Of a stretch of DNA of 64,000 bases, positions 21,988 to 33,827 are shown one piece after another. Location of the stretch: NCBI RefSeq assembly GCF_932526225.1, contig NC_064034.1, positions 21,977,002 through 22,041,001 of the forward strand, given 5' to 3'. The stretch is from Nematostella vectensis. Lineage: Eukaryota > Cnidaria > Anthozoa > Actiniaria > Edwardsiidae. Position 1 is the stretch's first letter, and the number at the start of each line of letters is the position of its first letter. The translations under genes and the position numbers were made by a program. The notes beneath the pieces are model-generated. The model saw only the letters and a list, made by a program, of their open reading frames with translations. It had not been told where the DNA came from and did no database searches.

Positions 21988-24900
21988 GATCATTATTATG
22001 ATCATTATTATGATCATTATTATTATTATTATTATTAAAAGGTATTCAAACAGCCCAAATCCCATTACCTGATGATTGTACTGCAAGGTTTTGTTAATAA
22101 ATGCAATTGAGCGAAATAACTTTATGAAGGGAAGACAAACCAACCAAATTCCTAAAATGACGGGTAAAAAATAAGCATTCAGTAGATCTCTGTGTCATTT
22201 GATGAGACTTGTGTATAAAGGGAAATGTAAAATCAATCCGAATTATCTCATTTCTCTGCCCCGCTTTCTGCCCTTCTAATATCAGACATGAAAATTTTTT
22301 TTTATTCTATACTGGATTTACAGTATTTTATATTTTGAGTCTATTTTTCCACAGCAATGTCCAGTCCAGAACAGAGATTCTTTAGAAATCTGTGGACTCC
22401 TGTGAATACTGCAGTATACGTACATGCAAAAGCTATTGTTAGGGAGAAGCAGGACATCATAAATTCTGTATAGTTCACTATATGTTGATATATGAGCAGT
22501 AAACTTTTCAGTAGCTAAGCATGGCCACCACTTAGACCCAAATAGCTTTCTGGGTATGTACAGGCATGCAGCTCGGGGTGGGCACACGGGTTGTGCCCCT
22601 TCCACTCTACCACAAAAAGCACTTTCCACTATATCTATGACTGCACATCCCCTCCACAGCTATTCAGATTGTTTGTTATGGTTATCAGACTTCACCTTTC
22701 CTTTTCTAGACATACAGTGCCTTCAATTAAATAATTTCTTTTGTTTAACCCATTGACTCCTGGCTATTTTTGAGCTGAATTTACAAAAAACAGACTGAAA
22801 ACAGATACCCCCCCCCCCTATTCTGAGTTTTATACAGCCCGTCAAAGTCAAACACAGCTGCACCTAGTCAGCGGTATCCAAGCTTTCCAACAGTGCTTTG
22901 CGGTCCCCACTTTTAATCCCTCATCGTTGTGATGAAGCCAGCACAAGTTGATGGTTGCTTGTATTTTTCATCAAAAATACAGCTATGAGCATATTAGGAC
23001 ATCATGAAGTCTTTTGGGGCATAATTGAGTGCTTTGCTTATGGATATTTGCAAGCAAAGGTAGATTCATTATGATTTTTTCTTGTTTGGCTATGCCTGGA
23101 TGAGAAAATATTTTTCTAATGAATCACCACAGCTCTCCTAAATGCTGTCTTTTCTGAAACCAAATTGATTCCCAAATTGTTTACACTGCTATTCTGGGTC
23201 TGTATGACCTGGAATTGATATGTTTGGCTTCGGGGTGAAAAGACTTCTAAAAAACCATCTGACTTTGGGGAGAGGAGTGTTGACTGGCCCTCCCCTCGTG
23301 AATTTTTCCCTGGATCTCCCAGAATACTTTTCAATCCGTAAAGGCATCTTCGTGGTTTTACAAGCCTTCAAGGAGTGGACATTGTGTTTTGAGGGCCATG
23401 GAAATTAACCTGGAGGATCAGAATAAAGGTATCTATTTGTGTCTTGAGCTGTGTTTGCTGATCTCTCTCCCTTGTGTTGTATTTTGAGCGTTTTATTGAG
23501 AGGGGTGATTCTGCATTTCTTTCCTTGTTCGATTTGAAATTTGTCATCACATGTAGTCACCAACTTGCCAGATCTGTACAATAAGAACTCTGTGCCTACC
23601 CTAACACTGTTTGGTCTTTTCTACCACAATATCGTCATTGTGTGCTCCCTAGCGAAGGTCTGAGCAGGATCTATTCACAAGCGAGAAACCTGTGCCAGCC
23701 ACAAATCAGAGCTCAGACGTTTTCTATCATCTATCGATTGGTCAGCAGTAGATGAAGCTAGAAACTTTGAGGCCAAATCGGCGCTCTTGATCATATTACG
23801 CTTGTTAGCAAGGAGATGAACATAGACTTTAAGAGGAACACCCACAACTACCCTTCAGCTGTGGTCAATAATGAGAAACACCCACAACTACCCCTCAGCT
23901 GTGGTCAACGACGAGGAACTAACATTGTCTGGCAGTGTAAGGATCTTAGGGGTCACAGTTTAGCTCCAATTTGAAATGGAATGGCCATGTCATAGAGTGC
24001 ATCAAGATCGCAAATACTAAGCACCTCTATTTTATTGTGCTCTTAAAATGGGCCAAAGTCCCACAAAAGGACGTCATGAACTTTTATTGCACTGCTATAA
24101 GACTGTGCTAGTATTTCATGACGCGATTCTGCTCTACCTTAGCGACGACATTGAATGATGCAAAAGGGAGCTCTATCAATTATTTGCCCCCATGTGCGAT
24201 ACTCAGTCTGCTTAGCTTGTTTCAATATGGCCACCCTATACAAAGTCTATGCCATGAAAAACAAACAAAGAAATGTAATGCAACACCTCAAGAATGTGCA
24301 AGCCAATATCCTGGAAATTTTCATGCTGATCATGATCTTCTATTTTGTTTAGCTTGTAATGTTGTCGTAAGTTGTTTTTAAACTTCTTTGGGTCCCGATT
24401 CAGTTAAGTAATGCAGCTGTTTTATAAACACCGGCACATAAACAATTCATTGCATCCAGACGCTTGATTTGCAAGTTTAATTAATTAAAGCACATAAAAC
24501 TTCTGCTTACAAAGTATTGCACCATTCGGCGCATAATCGGCGCATAATTCACAATATTGTGCAATTCTAGAAAACATCCATACCCCCCAACGGAGGGAAA
24601 AAATTTTTTGCCCACCACCCCCCCTGCCACCCCCTGGAACAAAAATTACCCCCCCCCCCGGATTTTGCGATCCAAAAAAAATACCGCCACCCCCCTCTGG
24701 AAATATGGTTTTGCGAAAATGTTACGTAAACGCATGTTTGATTAAAACATCCGCAAAACCAATAATTTCTTCTGAAACGTGCAAGTCACATTTTAGCTAC
24801 TTCACAATCTTCGAAATAAAAGAATATTTGAATTCTTATCGTCTTAATAACTAGACTACATTGTGTATTTATTGCTTTCTTTCTCTAGTATGAATACAAC

Positions 24901-27900
24901 TTTATGCCTGGAACTTTATGCCATGGAAATGCCTAGCTATACCGTTTTATTGTAACTTGTGCCACGTTGACAAGCAAAAGCCTAAAGCCTCTTAATTAAC
25001 TAAAATCCTAGTATAGTTTATCGTTTAAATATAAAATACGTTTGTTTAACTCCTTCAAGAAAATTTTAGTGTTTTACAAATAGTTATCGGAATTTTAGGT
25101 GACCAAACGAATTTTTCCATCTGAAACAGCGCCTGTGGCATTTAAACTTCTGTAAAGCTGATCGTCCTGTTTTATTATTGTTCTGTTTGGTTGGTTTCTA
25201 TTTTAGAGTAATTTTGGTGATGAAAATTTACAGTCAATAGCTTGTGTTTGTATAATTTTCTCAGCCACGAAAACTTAACACCTTACACCCGGCCCAACGT
25301 GTTCCCTTCACAGTTCTGGAATTCTTTAGAAGGTGCGACATGGAAGCCATTTCGTAGTAAGAAAAATGTAGGCGCTCCGCCAAATACAGACAAAAAGAGC
25401 CAGACTTGAATGCAAAGTAAGAACAAAAAAAACCTGCAAAGATCGGTATTAATTCAAATGGTATTTAAACTCTTTAGTTGAGCTCCCTGTGACTGCTTCG
25501 CGCAAGAAACTTCGATTGGTATCCCTTTAATAAATTCGAGCCATTGTGCAAAGACTTTGAAACAAAAACATGTTGGTTCTGGATGATTGAAAACGAAGCT
25601 TCAAATTTATAAGAACGATACAATAATATGAAATGATATTGGAATGGAAATGCGAGCAAGCATTTTCTCTGCCGTTTTAAAGTTATGAGCAAATAATGTT
25701 TGTGTTGAAGGTGGGGGCTCGTTGGTAACCTTAATACAACCTGGAGCAAAATCAACCCCCTGGAGGTGGGGGTTCCAATTCCCTCCTTGTGTGTGTTTGA
25801 GGGGGGGGGGGGTATGGATGTTCTCTGGAATTGCACATTTCAAGAAAAAAATGCATACTTTTGGAAGCTATGTTTAATACATTATAGAGGGATAACCGTT
25901 AAAAAAGCTTATGTTGCAATTAGTTCAATGTTGAAATATGAAAATGGTTTCTTACAGAGAATGTATAAAAATTCTCACAAAGCATGTGAGGAGGTCCAAG
26001 ATCTTGTGACACTTGCCTACTGCGGATGTGTTGACAGTTATGGTGATACAACATGATAATTTTTGCATATTTATTAGTTTTTTAGTGAACTAAAAACAAA
26101 CAAAACAATATTTTACTCCAAATGTATTCAATTCAGTTTTCCTTGTATGGGTTCTAAATATACTGTAATTCTTCATTTTTCCTGATCACAAGAAAGGTAG
26201 AGTAATCAATCATTGTGTTGTGTTGTTATTCTATGATATGGTCACACCAGGTATACCTGAAAATTCCATGAAGAAAGTGGGCTCCACACTAGTTTTCAAC
26301 GTGGTAGAGTGTGTGGATTGCTACCCACCCACATGCAGAAACCACATTAGAAAAGATAGAGTACTGTACTTTCAGTCTGTACTGTATATTACATTCCCAA
26401 TTACTCTTACCCCCTGTTTTGATCCAAATATAACTATGCCAAATATCCATACCTTTTTTTAGTGTTTGTCTTACTCAAAATAATTTATTTGTGTCATGTT
26501 TGTTCAGCATTATCTTCTGTGAAGCAGTAGCCATCTATGGAATCATCATGTCTATTGTTTTGAGCAACTCAGTCACGGTAAGGCTACCCACTCAGTACAC
26601 TATAGTGGCAACAAGTATTTGCTAATGCGGGTGTCAGACCTCAGCAAGTCTCAGATTTACCCATCGCTACCCCTGCAGTTATTCACTGTTCTCTACAGTA
26701 CCCTACAGTTCAAAACAGTTCTCTTTAGTTCCCTACAGTTCTTTACAGTTCCCTACAGTTCTATACAGTTTTAAACAGTTATCTACAGTTCCGATCAGTT
26801 CCTTACAGTTCTCTAAAGTTCCCTACAGCTCCCTACAGTTCTCTACAGTTCCCTGCAGTTCTTTTTCATTTCTGTACATGATTATAAAAGTAAGTTTTTT
26901 TTTCAGGTATCACCTTTGGAGGCATTTGAAAAACCAGGAAATCTCATGCAGCTGTACACTGCTGGTTAGTCTAGTTTGAAGTTATCACACCCCATTCTTT
27001 ACAGCATTATGGATCTTATTTTGCAATTAAATAATCCTCTTTAGGAACACACCTTAATAAAAAGTGGATACCTTATGGCTATCTTTTGAATGCCATTGCT
27101 ATGTTGTGTCCCCACCTCAAACTGACAATTTGCTATACTGTAAGTAGCTGCTAACGAAGTCATCTCTACTGTATTTGAAGAGGGCATAATTGATGTGTTT
27201 GTTCTCAGGGTACAAAATATTTGGAGCAGGGATGACAGTGGGCTTCTGTAACTTGGCCTGTGGAATCTGTGTTGGACTAGTCGGAAGGTACAAAGTGTTC
27301 TTGTTTATTTCATACTACAGTAAGCAGCTATAAAACATTTGGACTATGCAAATTATACTGCTTCAATTTTTGTGTTTCCAGGGCTTAAAATTCAAAACGT
27401 TTATGTGGTTACGTGTACTAATTTTACACTGTGAAATGACAATAGCAACATTACTGTTATTTCTCAGAATTGCATTGTGCACCCAGTTCTGTGCACTACT
27501 AAGAAGACTATTATTGCTTGAAAATTGTGTTATTTAGTGCTTTGCTTAGAAATTGAAATTGAATTGATTTTTATCGCTTCCGAAAAATTATTCTATAGAA
27601 AATCGTCATTTTGCTTATTTTCTATTAAAATATTTCAAACAATAATTCACTTGTGTAGCGCAATTTATCTACCACCCTCGTGAGATCTATAAGTGGATTT
27701 GTTTGCGGGAGCTTTCTATACATCAAACGCCTGCAAGGTTAAACCCACCCCTCCCACCAAAAAAATGAAAATACCCCACCCCTCCCCCAAAAAATTCTCA
27801 AGCCTTGAGATTTTCGGAGTTGACAGGTATGATGGTTATATCAGGCCTCAATCTTGAACTAATATATTAATTAATAATATTAATCAGTTTTTAATATAAT

Positions 27901-29774
27901 GTTGCCCATTAAAAGAGCTAAAAACAGGTTACAATATATGTACAACAGCAAGCCTGTAAATATTAGTCTGTTGTTTAAGGATTTCTAAAGTCAGCTTGCT
28001 AGTAATTCTTGAACTTGTAATCTTAGAAAATAACCTTAAAACACTCATCAATATTCAATTGCATGTTGACCAATTGGATGCCTTTCTTTGGACACGTGAG
28101 GAAGGCTTTATACCCAGAAATACACCCAACAAACCTAAAGCACGGGGAGAGAATTGAAATCATCTCTAGGGAAATATTGGGGTATAATAGAAGAACAATG
28201 GCAGAGTAATGAACATGAACCATTATATAAAATTGTCATATATCATGAAGCTTTATATAATGTTGCATGTTGCTTTCCATACAACATTGAGGTTGGGTTC
28301 CCATATTTGTTATTTTGAATTTTAACTTGCCATATGATGGAGTTCTTATTGTAAAAGTATAAAGAAGATCTCAATGTACAGTAACTTCAGTTTCAGTGAC
28401 CCCATAAGTCCAATTAAGTTTAAATTTTTGTGACTTGGCTAGTGAAAAATGCAGATAAGTTGCAACCAATGCAAGCCCTGAGGAGGACTTTTGTTATGTG
28501 CAGTATTCCTACATACTTTGTGTCACTTTGTCAGAATTGGCTTATTCTGTGTTTGTTTCAGTTTGTCAAAATTGGCTTATTCTGTGTATGTGTGAGTTTG
28601 TCAGAATTCTGTGTTTGTGTGAGTTTGTCAGAATTGACTGATTCTTTGTTTGTTTCAGTTTGCCAAAATTGGCTTATTCTGTGTTTTTGTCACTTTCAGA
28701 ATTGGCTTATCCCGTGTTTGTCATGTCAGTTTGTCAAAATTGGCTTATTCTTTGTTTGTGTCAGTTTGTCAGAATTGACTGATTCCTTGTTTGTTTCAGT
28801 TTGTCAAAATTTGCTTATTCTGTGTTTTTGTCACTTCGTCAGAATTGGCTTATTCTGTGTTTGTCATGTCAGTTTGTCAAAATTGGCTTATTCTTTGTTT
28901 GTGTCAGTTTGTCAGAATTGAGTTATTCTGTGTTTGTGTCAGTTTGTCAAAATTGAGTTATTCTGTGTTTGTGTCAGTTTGTCAGAATTGAGTTATTCTG
29001 TGTTTGTGTCAGTTTGTCAAAATTAGCTTACTCTGTGCTTGTGTCACTGTCAGAATTGGCTTATTCTGTGTTTGTGTGAGTTTTGTCAGAATTTACTTAT
29101 TCTGTGTTTGTGTCAGTTAGTCAAAATTGAGTTATTCAGTGTTTGTGTCAGTTTGTCAGAATTGGCCTATTTTGTGTTTGTGTCAGTTTGTCAGAATTGA
29201 GTTATTCTGTGTTTGTGTCAGTTTGTCAGAATTGGCTTATTGTGTGTTCGTGTGAGTTTTGTCAAAATTGGCTTATTCTGTGATTGTGTGAGTTTGTAAA
29301 AATTGGCTTATTCTGTGTTTGCGTGAGATTGTCAGAATTAACTTATTCTGTGTTTTTGTCAGAATTGACTTATTCTTTGTTTGTTTCTAGTGGAGCTGCA
29401 CTTGCTGATGCTCAAAATGGTGCCCTCTTTGTCAAGGTGATTTGACTAAAATAACATTATTTTTTTAGCCTTACTTTAAAACTATGTAAAGGGGACTTAA
29501 GGCACTTTAAAGGGTTTTAAAAAGCTTCTTGATTGGGCTCAAGTCTTGGTTAAGGTATATATAAAACACAATTACCTAATTAATCTTTTCATTGGCCATT
29601 TTCAGATCCTTATAGTAGAAATTTTTGGAAGTGCTATCGGATTGTTTGGAGTCATTATTGCTATTATTCAGGTGGGTAAAATTTGGCAGATTATGAGTTC
29701 TAGTTTGGTAAACTCAACCCTAACAAACATTATCTTGATCACAGGCAAGCGATGCAAGCATGGAAATCAAGTAG
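17784..29774 (+). CDS. ATP6V0B: V-type proton ATPase proteolipid subunit c'' (10 exons, 212 aa)
   Basis: Exons: 17784-17862, 18131-18179, 18290-18373, 19255-19332, 26508-26577, 26907-26964, 27209-27287, 29391-29436, 29606-29671, 29745-29774 (stop TAG). All introns are GT-AG and phases agree, giving 212 codons against about 205 in vertebrates. The protein is a Vo-ring proteolipid of the vacuolar proton pump (lysosome/endosome membranes). Landmarks: [41 protein letters not shown], the proton-carrying glutamate in [12 protein letters not shown] (about residue 102), [11 protein letters not shown], and a second glutamate in [15 protein letters not shown] (about residue 186). The introns are unusually rich in minisatellites, and the end of exon 4 is itself the unit of one (19302-19832). 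The coding frame has no defect. Confidence 0.95.
18464..19101 (+). repeat. Minisatellite in ATP6V0B intron 3, 56-bp unit, 11 copies
   Basis: The unit contains CTTAATGATGTTATTAACAT then TTTATCCCTGTATTATCGTG. Copies are nearly identical; the last carries an extra CCCTGTATT expansion. The array ends about 150 bp before exon 4. Confidence 0.95.
19302..19832 (+). repeat. Tandem array of the ATP6V0B exon 4 end plus its 5' splice site, 9 copies
   Basis: CACCTCGGATTAAGGCAAAG followed by AACCTTGTCAG/GTAAGTG starts at 19302 (the real exon) and again at 19359, 19416, 19472, 19538, 19594, 19660, 19726 and 19792. Spacing is 56-57 bp (short form) or 66 bp (long form, which also copies the exon's GGTGGTGGTGTG). 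Copies 1-8 keep the perfect donor CAG/GTAAGTG; copy 9 has decayed to GCCGG/GTATGT. Reading past the first donor gives AGG TAA, a stop, in the exon frame. Other intron material follows. Confidence 0.95.
20520..21231. mobile_element. MITE-like element with TA duplication, ATP6V0B intron 4
   Basis: TIRs are CTGTATTTTCCGGTTTATAA at the left and, as complement at the right, CTGTATTTCCCAGTGTATAA; both then continue TGCACAC. TA flanks both ends (20518-20519 and 21232-21233). No transposase is visible in 712 bp. TIR style and TA target suggest a pogo/Tc1-like non-autonomous element. Confidence 0.75.
21882..22037. repeat. ATT microsatellite with interspersed ATGATC
   Basis: Pure (ATT)n interrupted several times by ATGATCATT. 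The tyrosine-rich and isoleucine-rich frames read from it are artefacts. Confidence 0.95.
22060..23640. other. ATP6V0B intron 4 sequence without recognised features
   Basis: Short frames only. A C-run lies at about 22808-22816. No repeat family was recognised. Confidence 0.4.
23650..24360 (+). pseudogene. LINE reverse transcriptase fragment (CR1-like), ATP6V0B intron 4
   Basis: Pieces of several frames read as the thumb end of a non-LTR reverse transcriptase: [53 protein letters not shown], then GALSIICP. A 48-bp segment (AACACCCACAACTACCC..., at 23838 and 23876) is duplicated in tandem. Stops and frameshifts make it inactive. Confidence 0.75.
24558..25837. mobile_element. Non-autonomous element with about 30-bp TIRs, ATP6V0B intron 4
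   Basis: The left end TGTGCAATTCTAGAAAACAT continues CCATACCCCCC; the complement of the right end reads TGTGCAATTCCAGAGAACAT and continues CCATACCCCCC. Both TIRs run inward into C-rich (left) or G-rich (right) homopolymer tracts. The 1.28-kb interior has no coding potential that I recognise. Confidence 0.7.
26676..26868 (+). repeat. 10-bp minisatellite (CCCTACAGTT/CTCTACAGTT) in ATP6V0B intron 5
   Basis: About 18 copies of YYCTACAGTT with scattered changes, about 40 bp before exon 6. Each unit contains CTACAG, which resembles a 3' splice site. Confidence 0.9.
28505..29385 (+). repeat. Minisatellite of about 33-35 bp in ATP6V0B intron 7
   Basis: Around 25 imperfect copies of TTGTCAGAATTGGCTTATTC then TGTGTTTGTGTCAG. 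The array runs to within about 10 bp of exon 8, so many pseudo-acceptor sequences (TTTGTGTCAG) precede the real one. Confidence 0.92.
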
Positions 29775-31110
29775 ATTCCTGATATTATAACAAGAGTATG
29801 TTCTCACAGTTAAAAGCTGTAATCCATCATAAAATAATGATTTTTTGCGCATTGTGATGTGGTGGGTGCTACCCTGGCCACAAGTTAGCTGATCTGGATG
29901 TGAGATTGACAGTTTTTAAACAAATTATCAATTTATACATTCCAACCATATTGAAGTGCACCGGAGCATTTTCTTCTGATTGTTCATTTTCTATCAGTCA
30001 ATGATTCTTTTCTTGGGGGACTCCATAAAAGCAGATGGTGATGATCGTAATCTTTTACGGTAAAAAATTCTACTAACTCCTATCCCTAAAAGGGGGGGGG
30101 TTCTGCTCCTGCTATCCCTAACGGGATCTCACGCTAGCGGATCCTCACGTGCCCATTACAACTGGTCATGAACATAATCAGACCAACTGGTCATAAATAT
30201 AATCAGAAAAACTGAAATTGTGTTTGTAGAGCATATATTTAGAAATTGCTTCAACCACACCTAATGCGTTATCTTTTATGTAAGAATTGCTGTTGACAGA
30301 CTGAAAGTGCTATCCCTTAGGATGATTTTGGTCCACGTGGTCCACCCCTAGAAATTTTTTTTTCAACACCCATCCTTTATTTTGACTTAGCATGCATATC
30401 CTAGTAACAAGAAACCAATTGTTCTGAAATCATCTTCATGGCTGTTGCTCATGCGAAGTAAATGCACGTATTAAGAGATTCAACTGAATAGGTTTAACAC
30501 TAGGATCTGGAGTGGCCTGTACTCCGTTTGCTATAGAGCTCTCAATCAAAGTCCATTAGTAAGCATCTGTTTCTATCGCCTTACATCTCGCAATATATTT
30601 CAGATTACAGTATACTATTCTATTATTCAAATGTAAACAATAAAAAGGAAGGGGCCAATTGTCATTCTTTAACCAGTCTGTAGTGTGCTAATAGGGGGAG
30701 TATATGAGCCTGGATGGTTCTGATGGGTAATGTCACTATTGTTAAACGTACTGAAACGTATTGAAATAGGTATAGTGTACCTATTTCAATAAACGTTGAA
30801 CTGTTAAAGTGTCCATCATAAAGTATATTTTACACATCCTGTAAAGCATTTTAAGCTTTTTTTAAATAGTACCTTGATTGTACTCTTTATAATAGTGAAG
30901 CGTATTGTGTACTCTTTATGATAGTGAAGAGTAGAAAAATCTTATAAATAAGGGAACATGAAAAACAAACGGCCAAATGGGCCTTGTTGCTGCATGACAG
31001 ACGAATGCTCAACAAGAATAGGTTTTGATTTACTCGAATTGGCAGCCTAGTCCTCTGCACTCTTTCGGGATTCCTGTTTGGTTTGACCCTCTTGGTTGCC
31101 TCACGGCCGG
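29775..31110. other. Downstream region of ATP6V0B
   Basis: Contains the presumed 3' UTR. An AATAAA-like signal was not obvious near the stop; AATAAA is present at 30640. No other gene was recognised. Confidence 0.4.
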
Positions 31111-31116
31111 CCACAG

Positions 31117-31770
31117 GGAGGTTACATACTATAATAGGCGTGTGGAGGAGGCTACATACTATAATAGGCGTGCGGAGGAAGCTACATACTATAATAGGCG
31201 TGTGGAGGAGGCTACATACTATAATAGGCGTGTGGACTAGGCTACATACTATAATAGGCGTGCGGAGGAGGCTACATACTATAATAGGCGTGTGGAGGAG
31301 GCTACATACTATAATAGGCGTGCGGAGGAGGCTACATACTATAATAGGCGTGTGGAGGAGGCTACATACTATAATAGGTGTGTGGAGGAGGCTACATACT
31401 ATAATAGGCGTGTGGAGGAGGCTACATACTATAATAGGCGTGTGGAGGAGGCTACATACTATAATAGGCGTGCGGAGGAGGCTTCATACTATAATAGGCG
31501 TGCGGAGGAGGCTTCATACTATAATAGGCGTGCGGAGGAGGCTACATACTATAATAGGCGTGCGGAGGAGGCTACATACTGTAATAGGCGTGTGGAGGAG
31601 GCTACATACTATAATAGGCGTGTGGAGGAGGCTACATACTATAATAGGCGTGCGGAGGAGGCTTCATACTATAATAGGCGTGCGGAGAAGGCTACATACT
31701 GTAATAGGCGTGTGGAGGAGGCTACATACTATAATAGGCGTGTGGAGGAGGCTACGTACTATAATAGGCA
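31117..31770 (+). repeat. 30-bp minisatellite, about 22 copies
   Basis: The unit is GCTACATACTATAATAGGCG followed by TGTGGAGGAG. Because 30 is a multiple of three, two frames stay open across the array (10-residue repeats such as RRLHTIIGVW). These are not regarded as genes. Confidence 0.97.
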
Positions 31771-31775
31771 TACAA

Positions 31776-32150
31776 ATCGACACTGATAAATTTTGTCGAT
31801 CTGTCGACTGACAAATCGACAAACGCCCTTCACGCCACATATAACCACCTCACACAGTACTGAAAAATCGACACTGACAAATTTTGTCGACCTGTCGACT
31901 GACAAATCGACAAACGCTCTTCACGGCACATATAACCACCGCACAGAGCACTGACAAATTTTGTCGACCTGTGGACTGACAAATCGACAAACGCGTTTCA
32001 CTGCACCTAACCACCGCTTAGAGGACTGACAAATCAACACTGACAATTTTTGTCGACCTGTCGACTGACAAATTGACAAACGCGTTTAAAGGCATATATG
32101 CACCGCACAGAGCGCAGACAAATCGACACTGACAAATTTAGAGGGAAATT
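31776..32150 (+). repeat. About 85-bp repeat with internal GTCGA palindromes, 4-5 copies
   Basis: Each copy has AAATCGACACTGACAAATTT, then TGTCGACCTGTCGACTGACA and AATCGACAAACGC, then TTCACGGCACATATAACCACC. The TGTCGA/TCGACA words give each unit a folding potential. It directly follows the 30-bp array. Confidence 0.88.
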
Positions 32151-32242
32151 CGTCTTTCCTACCGCCCTTGTAGGCTTGTAATACAGGAGTTATGTCATTT
32201 TGGTCAGCCTATGGTGTGACATGATCTCACATGACAACTTTA

Positions 32243-33372
32243 CTGTATATGCTACCCTACTGCTCCACTACTCTACCCTCCCCTCCCCCAAACTCTGACA
32301 CTATACTGTATGGACTACTACTCTACTGCTCCACTACTCTACCCTCCCCTCCCCCAAACTCTGACACTATACTGTATGGACTACTACTCTACTGCTCCAC
32401 TACTCTACCCTCCCATCCCCAAAACTCTGACACTATACTGTATGGACTACTACTCTACTGCTCCACTACTCTACCCTCCCCTCCCCCAAACTCTGACACT
32501 ATACTGTATGGACTACTACCCTACTGCTCCACTACTCTACCCTCCCCTCTCCCAAACTCTGACACTATACTGTATGGACTACTACTCTACTGCTCCACTA
32601 CTCTACCCTCCCATCCCCAAAACTCTGACACTATACTGTATGGACTACTACTCTACTGCTCCACTACGCTACCCTCCCATCCCCAAAACTCTGACACTAT
32701 ACTGTATGGACTACTACCCTACTGCTCCACTACTCTACCCTCCCCTCCCCCAAACTCTGACACTATACTGTATGGACTACTACTCTACTGCTCCACTACT
32801 CTACCCTCCCCTCCCCCAAACTCTGACACTATACTGTATGGACTACTACTCTACGGCTCCACTACTCTACCCTCCCCTCTCCCAAACTCTGACACTATAC
32901 TGTATGGACTACTACCCTACTGCTCCACTACTCTACCCTCCCCTCCCCCAAACTCTGACACTATACTGTATGGACTACTACTCTACTGCTCCACTACTCT
33001 ACCCTCCCCTCCCCCAAACTCTGACACTATACTGTATGGACTACTACTCTACTGCTCCACTACTCTACCCTCCCATCCCCCAAACTCTGACACTATACTG
33101 TATGGACTACTACTCTACTGCTCCACTACTCTACCCTCCCATCCCCCAAACTCTGACACTATACTGTATGGACTACTACTCTACTGCTCCACTACTCTAC
33201 CCTCCCATCCCCCAAACTCTGACACTATACTGTATGGACTACTACTCTACTGCTCCACTACTCTACCCTCCCATCCCCCAAACTCTGACACTATACTGTA
33301 TGGACTACTACTCTACTGCTCCACTACTCTACCCTCCCCTCCCCAAAACTCTGACACTATACTGTATGTGTA
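32243..33372 (+). repeat. 66-bp minisatellite, 17 copies
   Basis: The unit includes CTGTATGGACTACTACTCTA, CTGCTCCACTACTCTACCCT and CCCCTCCCCCAAACTCTGAC. Variants (CCATCCCC, CCCTCTCCC) are shared between non-adjacent copies, a sign of unequal exchange. Period 66 keeps two frames open (380 and 358 codons), which are artefacts. Confidence 0.97.
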
Positions 33373-33827
33373 AATGTACAGTGTAATGGAGGGTGCAGCC
33401 TACTAGGTGGAAAAAGACAACTGGGGAAACACCTGACAAACTTGTGGTGGCCGAATACCAGGCGAGAGAGGAGAACGCTTCCAAAAACAACAACAAACTT
33501 TAATACACTCCAACTATGTCAACATTCCACGAGGTCTGTCAAACCAGCACCCACAATGCCGTGCGGGCTTACATATCAACTCCCATAAAGCAGGGCGAGT
33601 TAACATTACAAACTTTTTTATTTTTCTATATTTTTATAGCCAAGAACACTCTATCCCATACATTTTATCTAGTAACTTCAAATTATCTCTAGAACTAGGA
33701 CACCCATCATATCCTGCTTGGATTACTCTGTAGCATGGAAACTTAAAGCTGACTAAAAATAACAACTTTTGCTCAGTAAAAAGCAAGGTTACATCTTATA
33801 TACATTGTCGATTTTGTTGAATGAATA

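Noticed and set aside
31117-33372. Long ORFs of 164-380 codons
   Set aside because: They are read-throughs of 30-bp and 66-bp tandem repeats in several frames at once, with no splice or start context.
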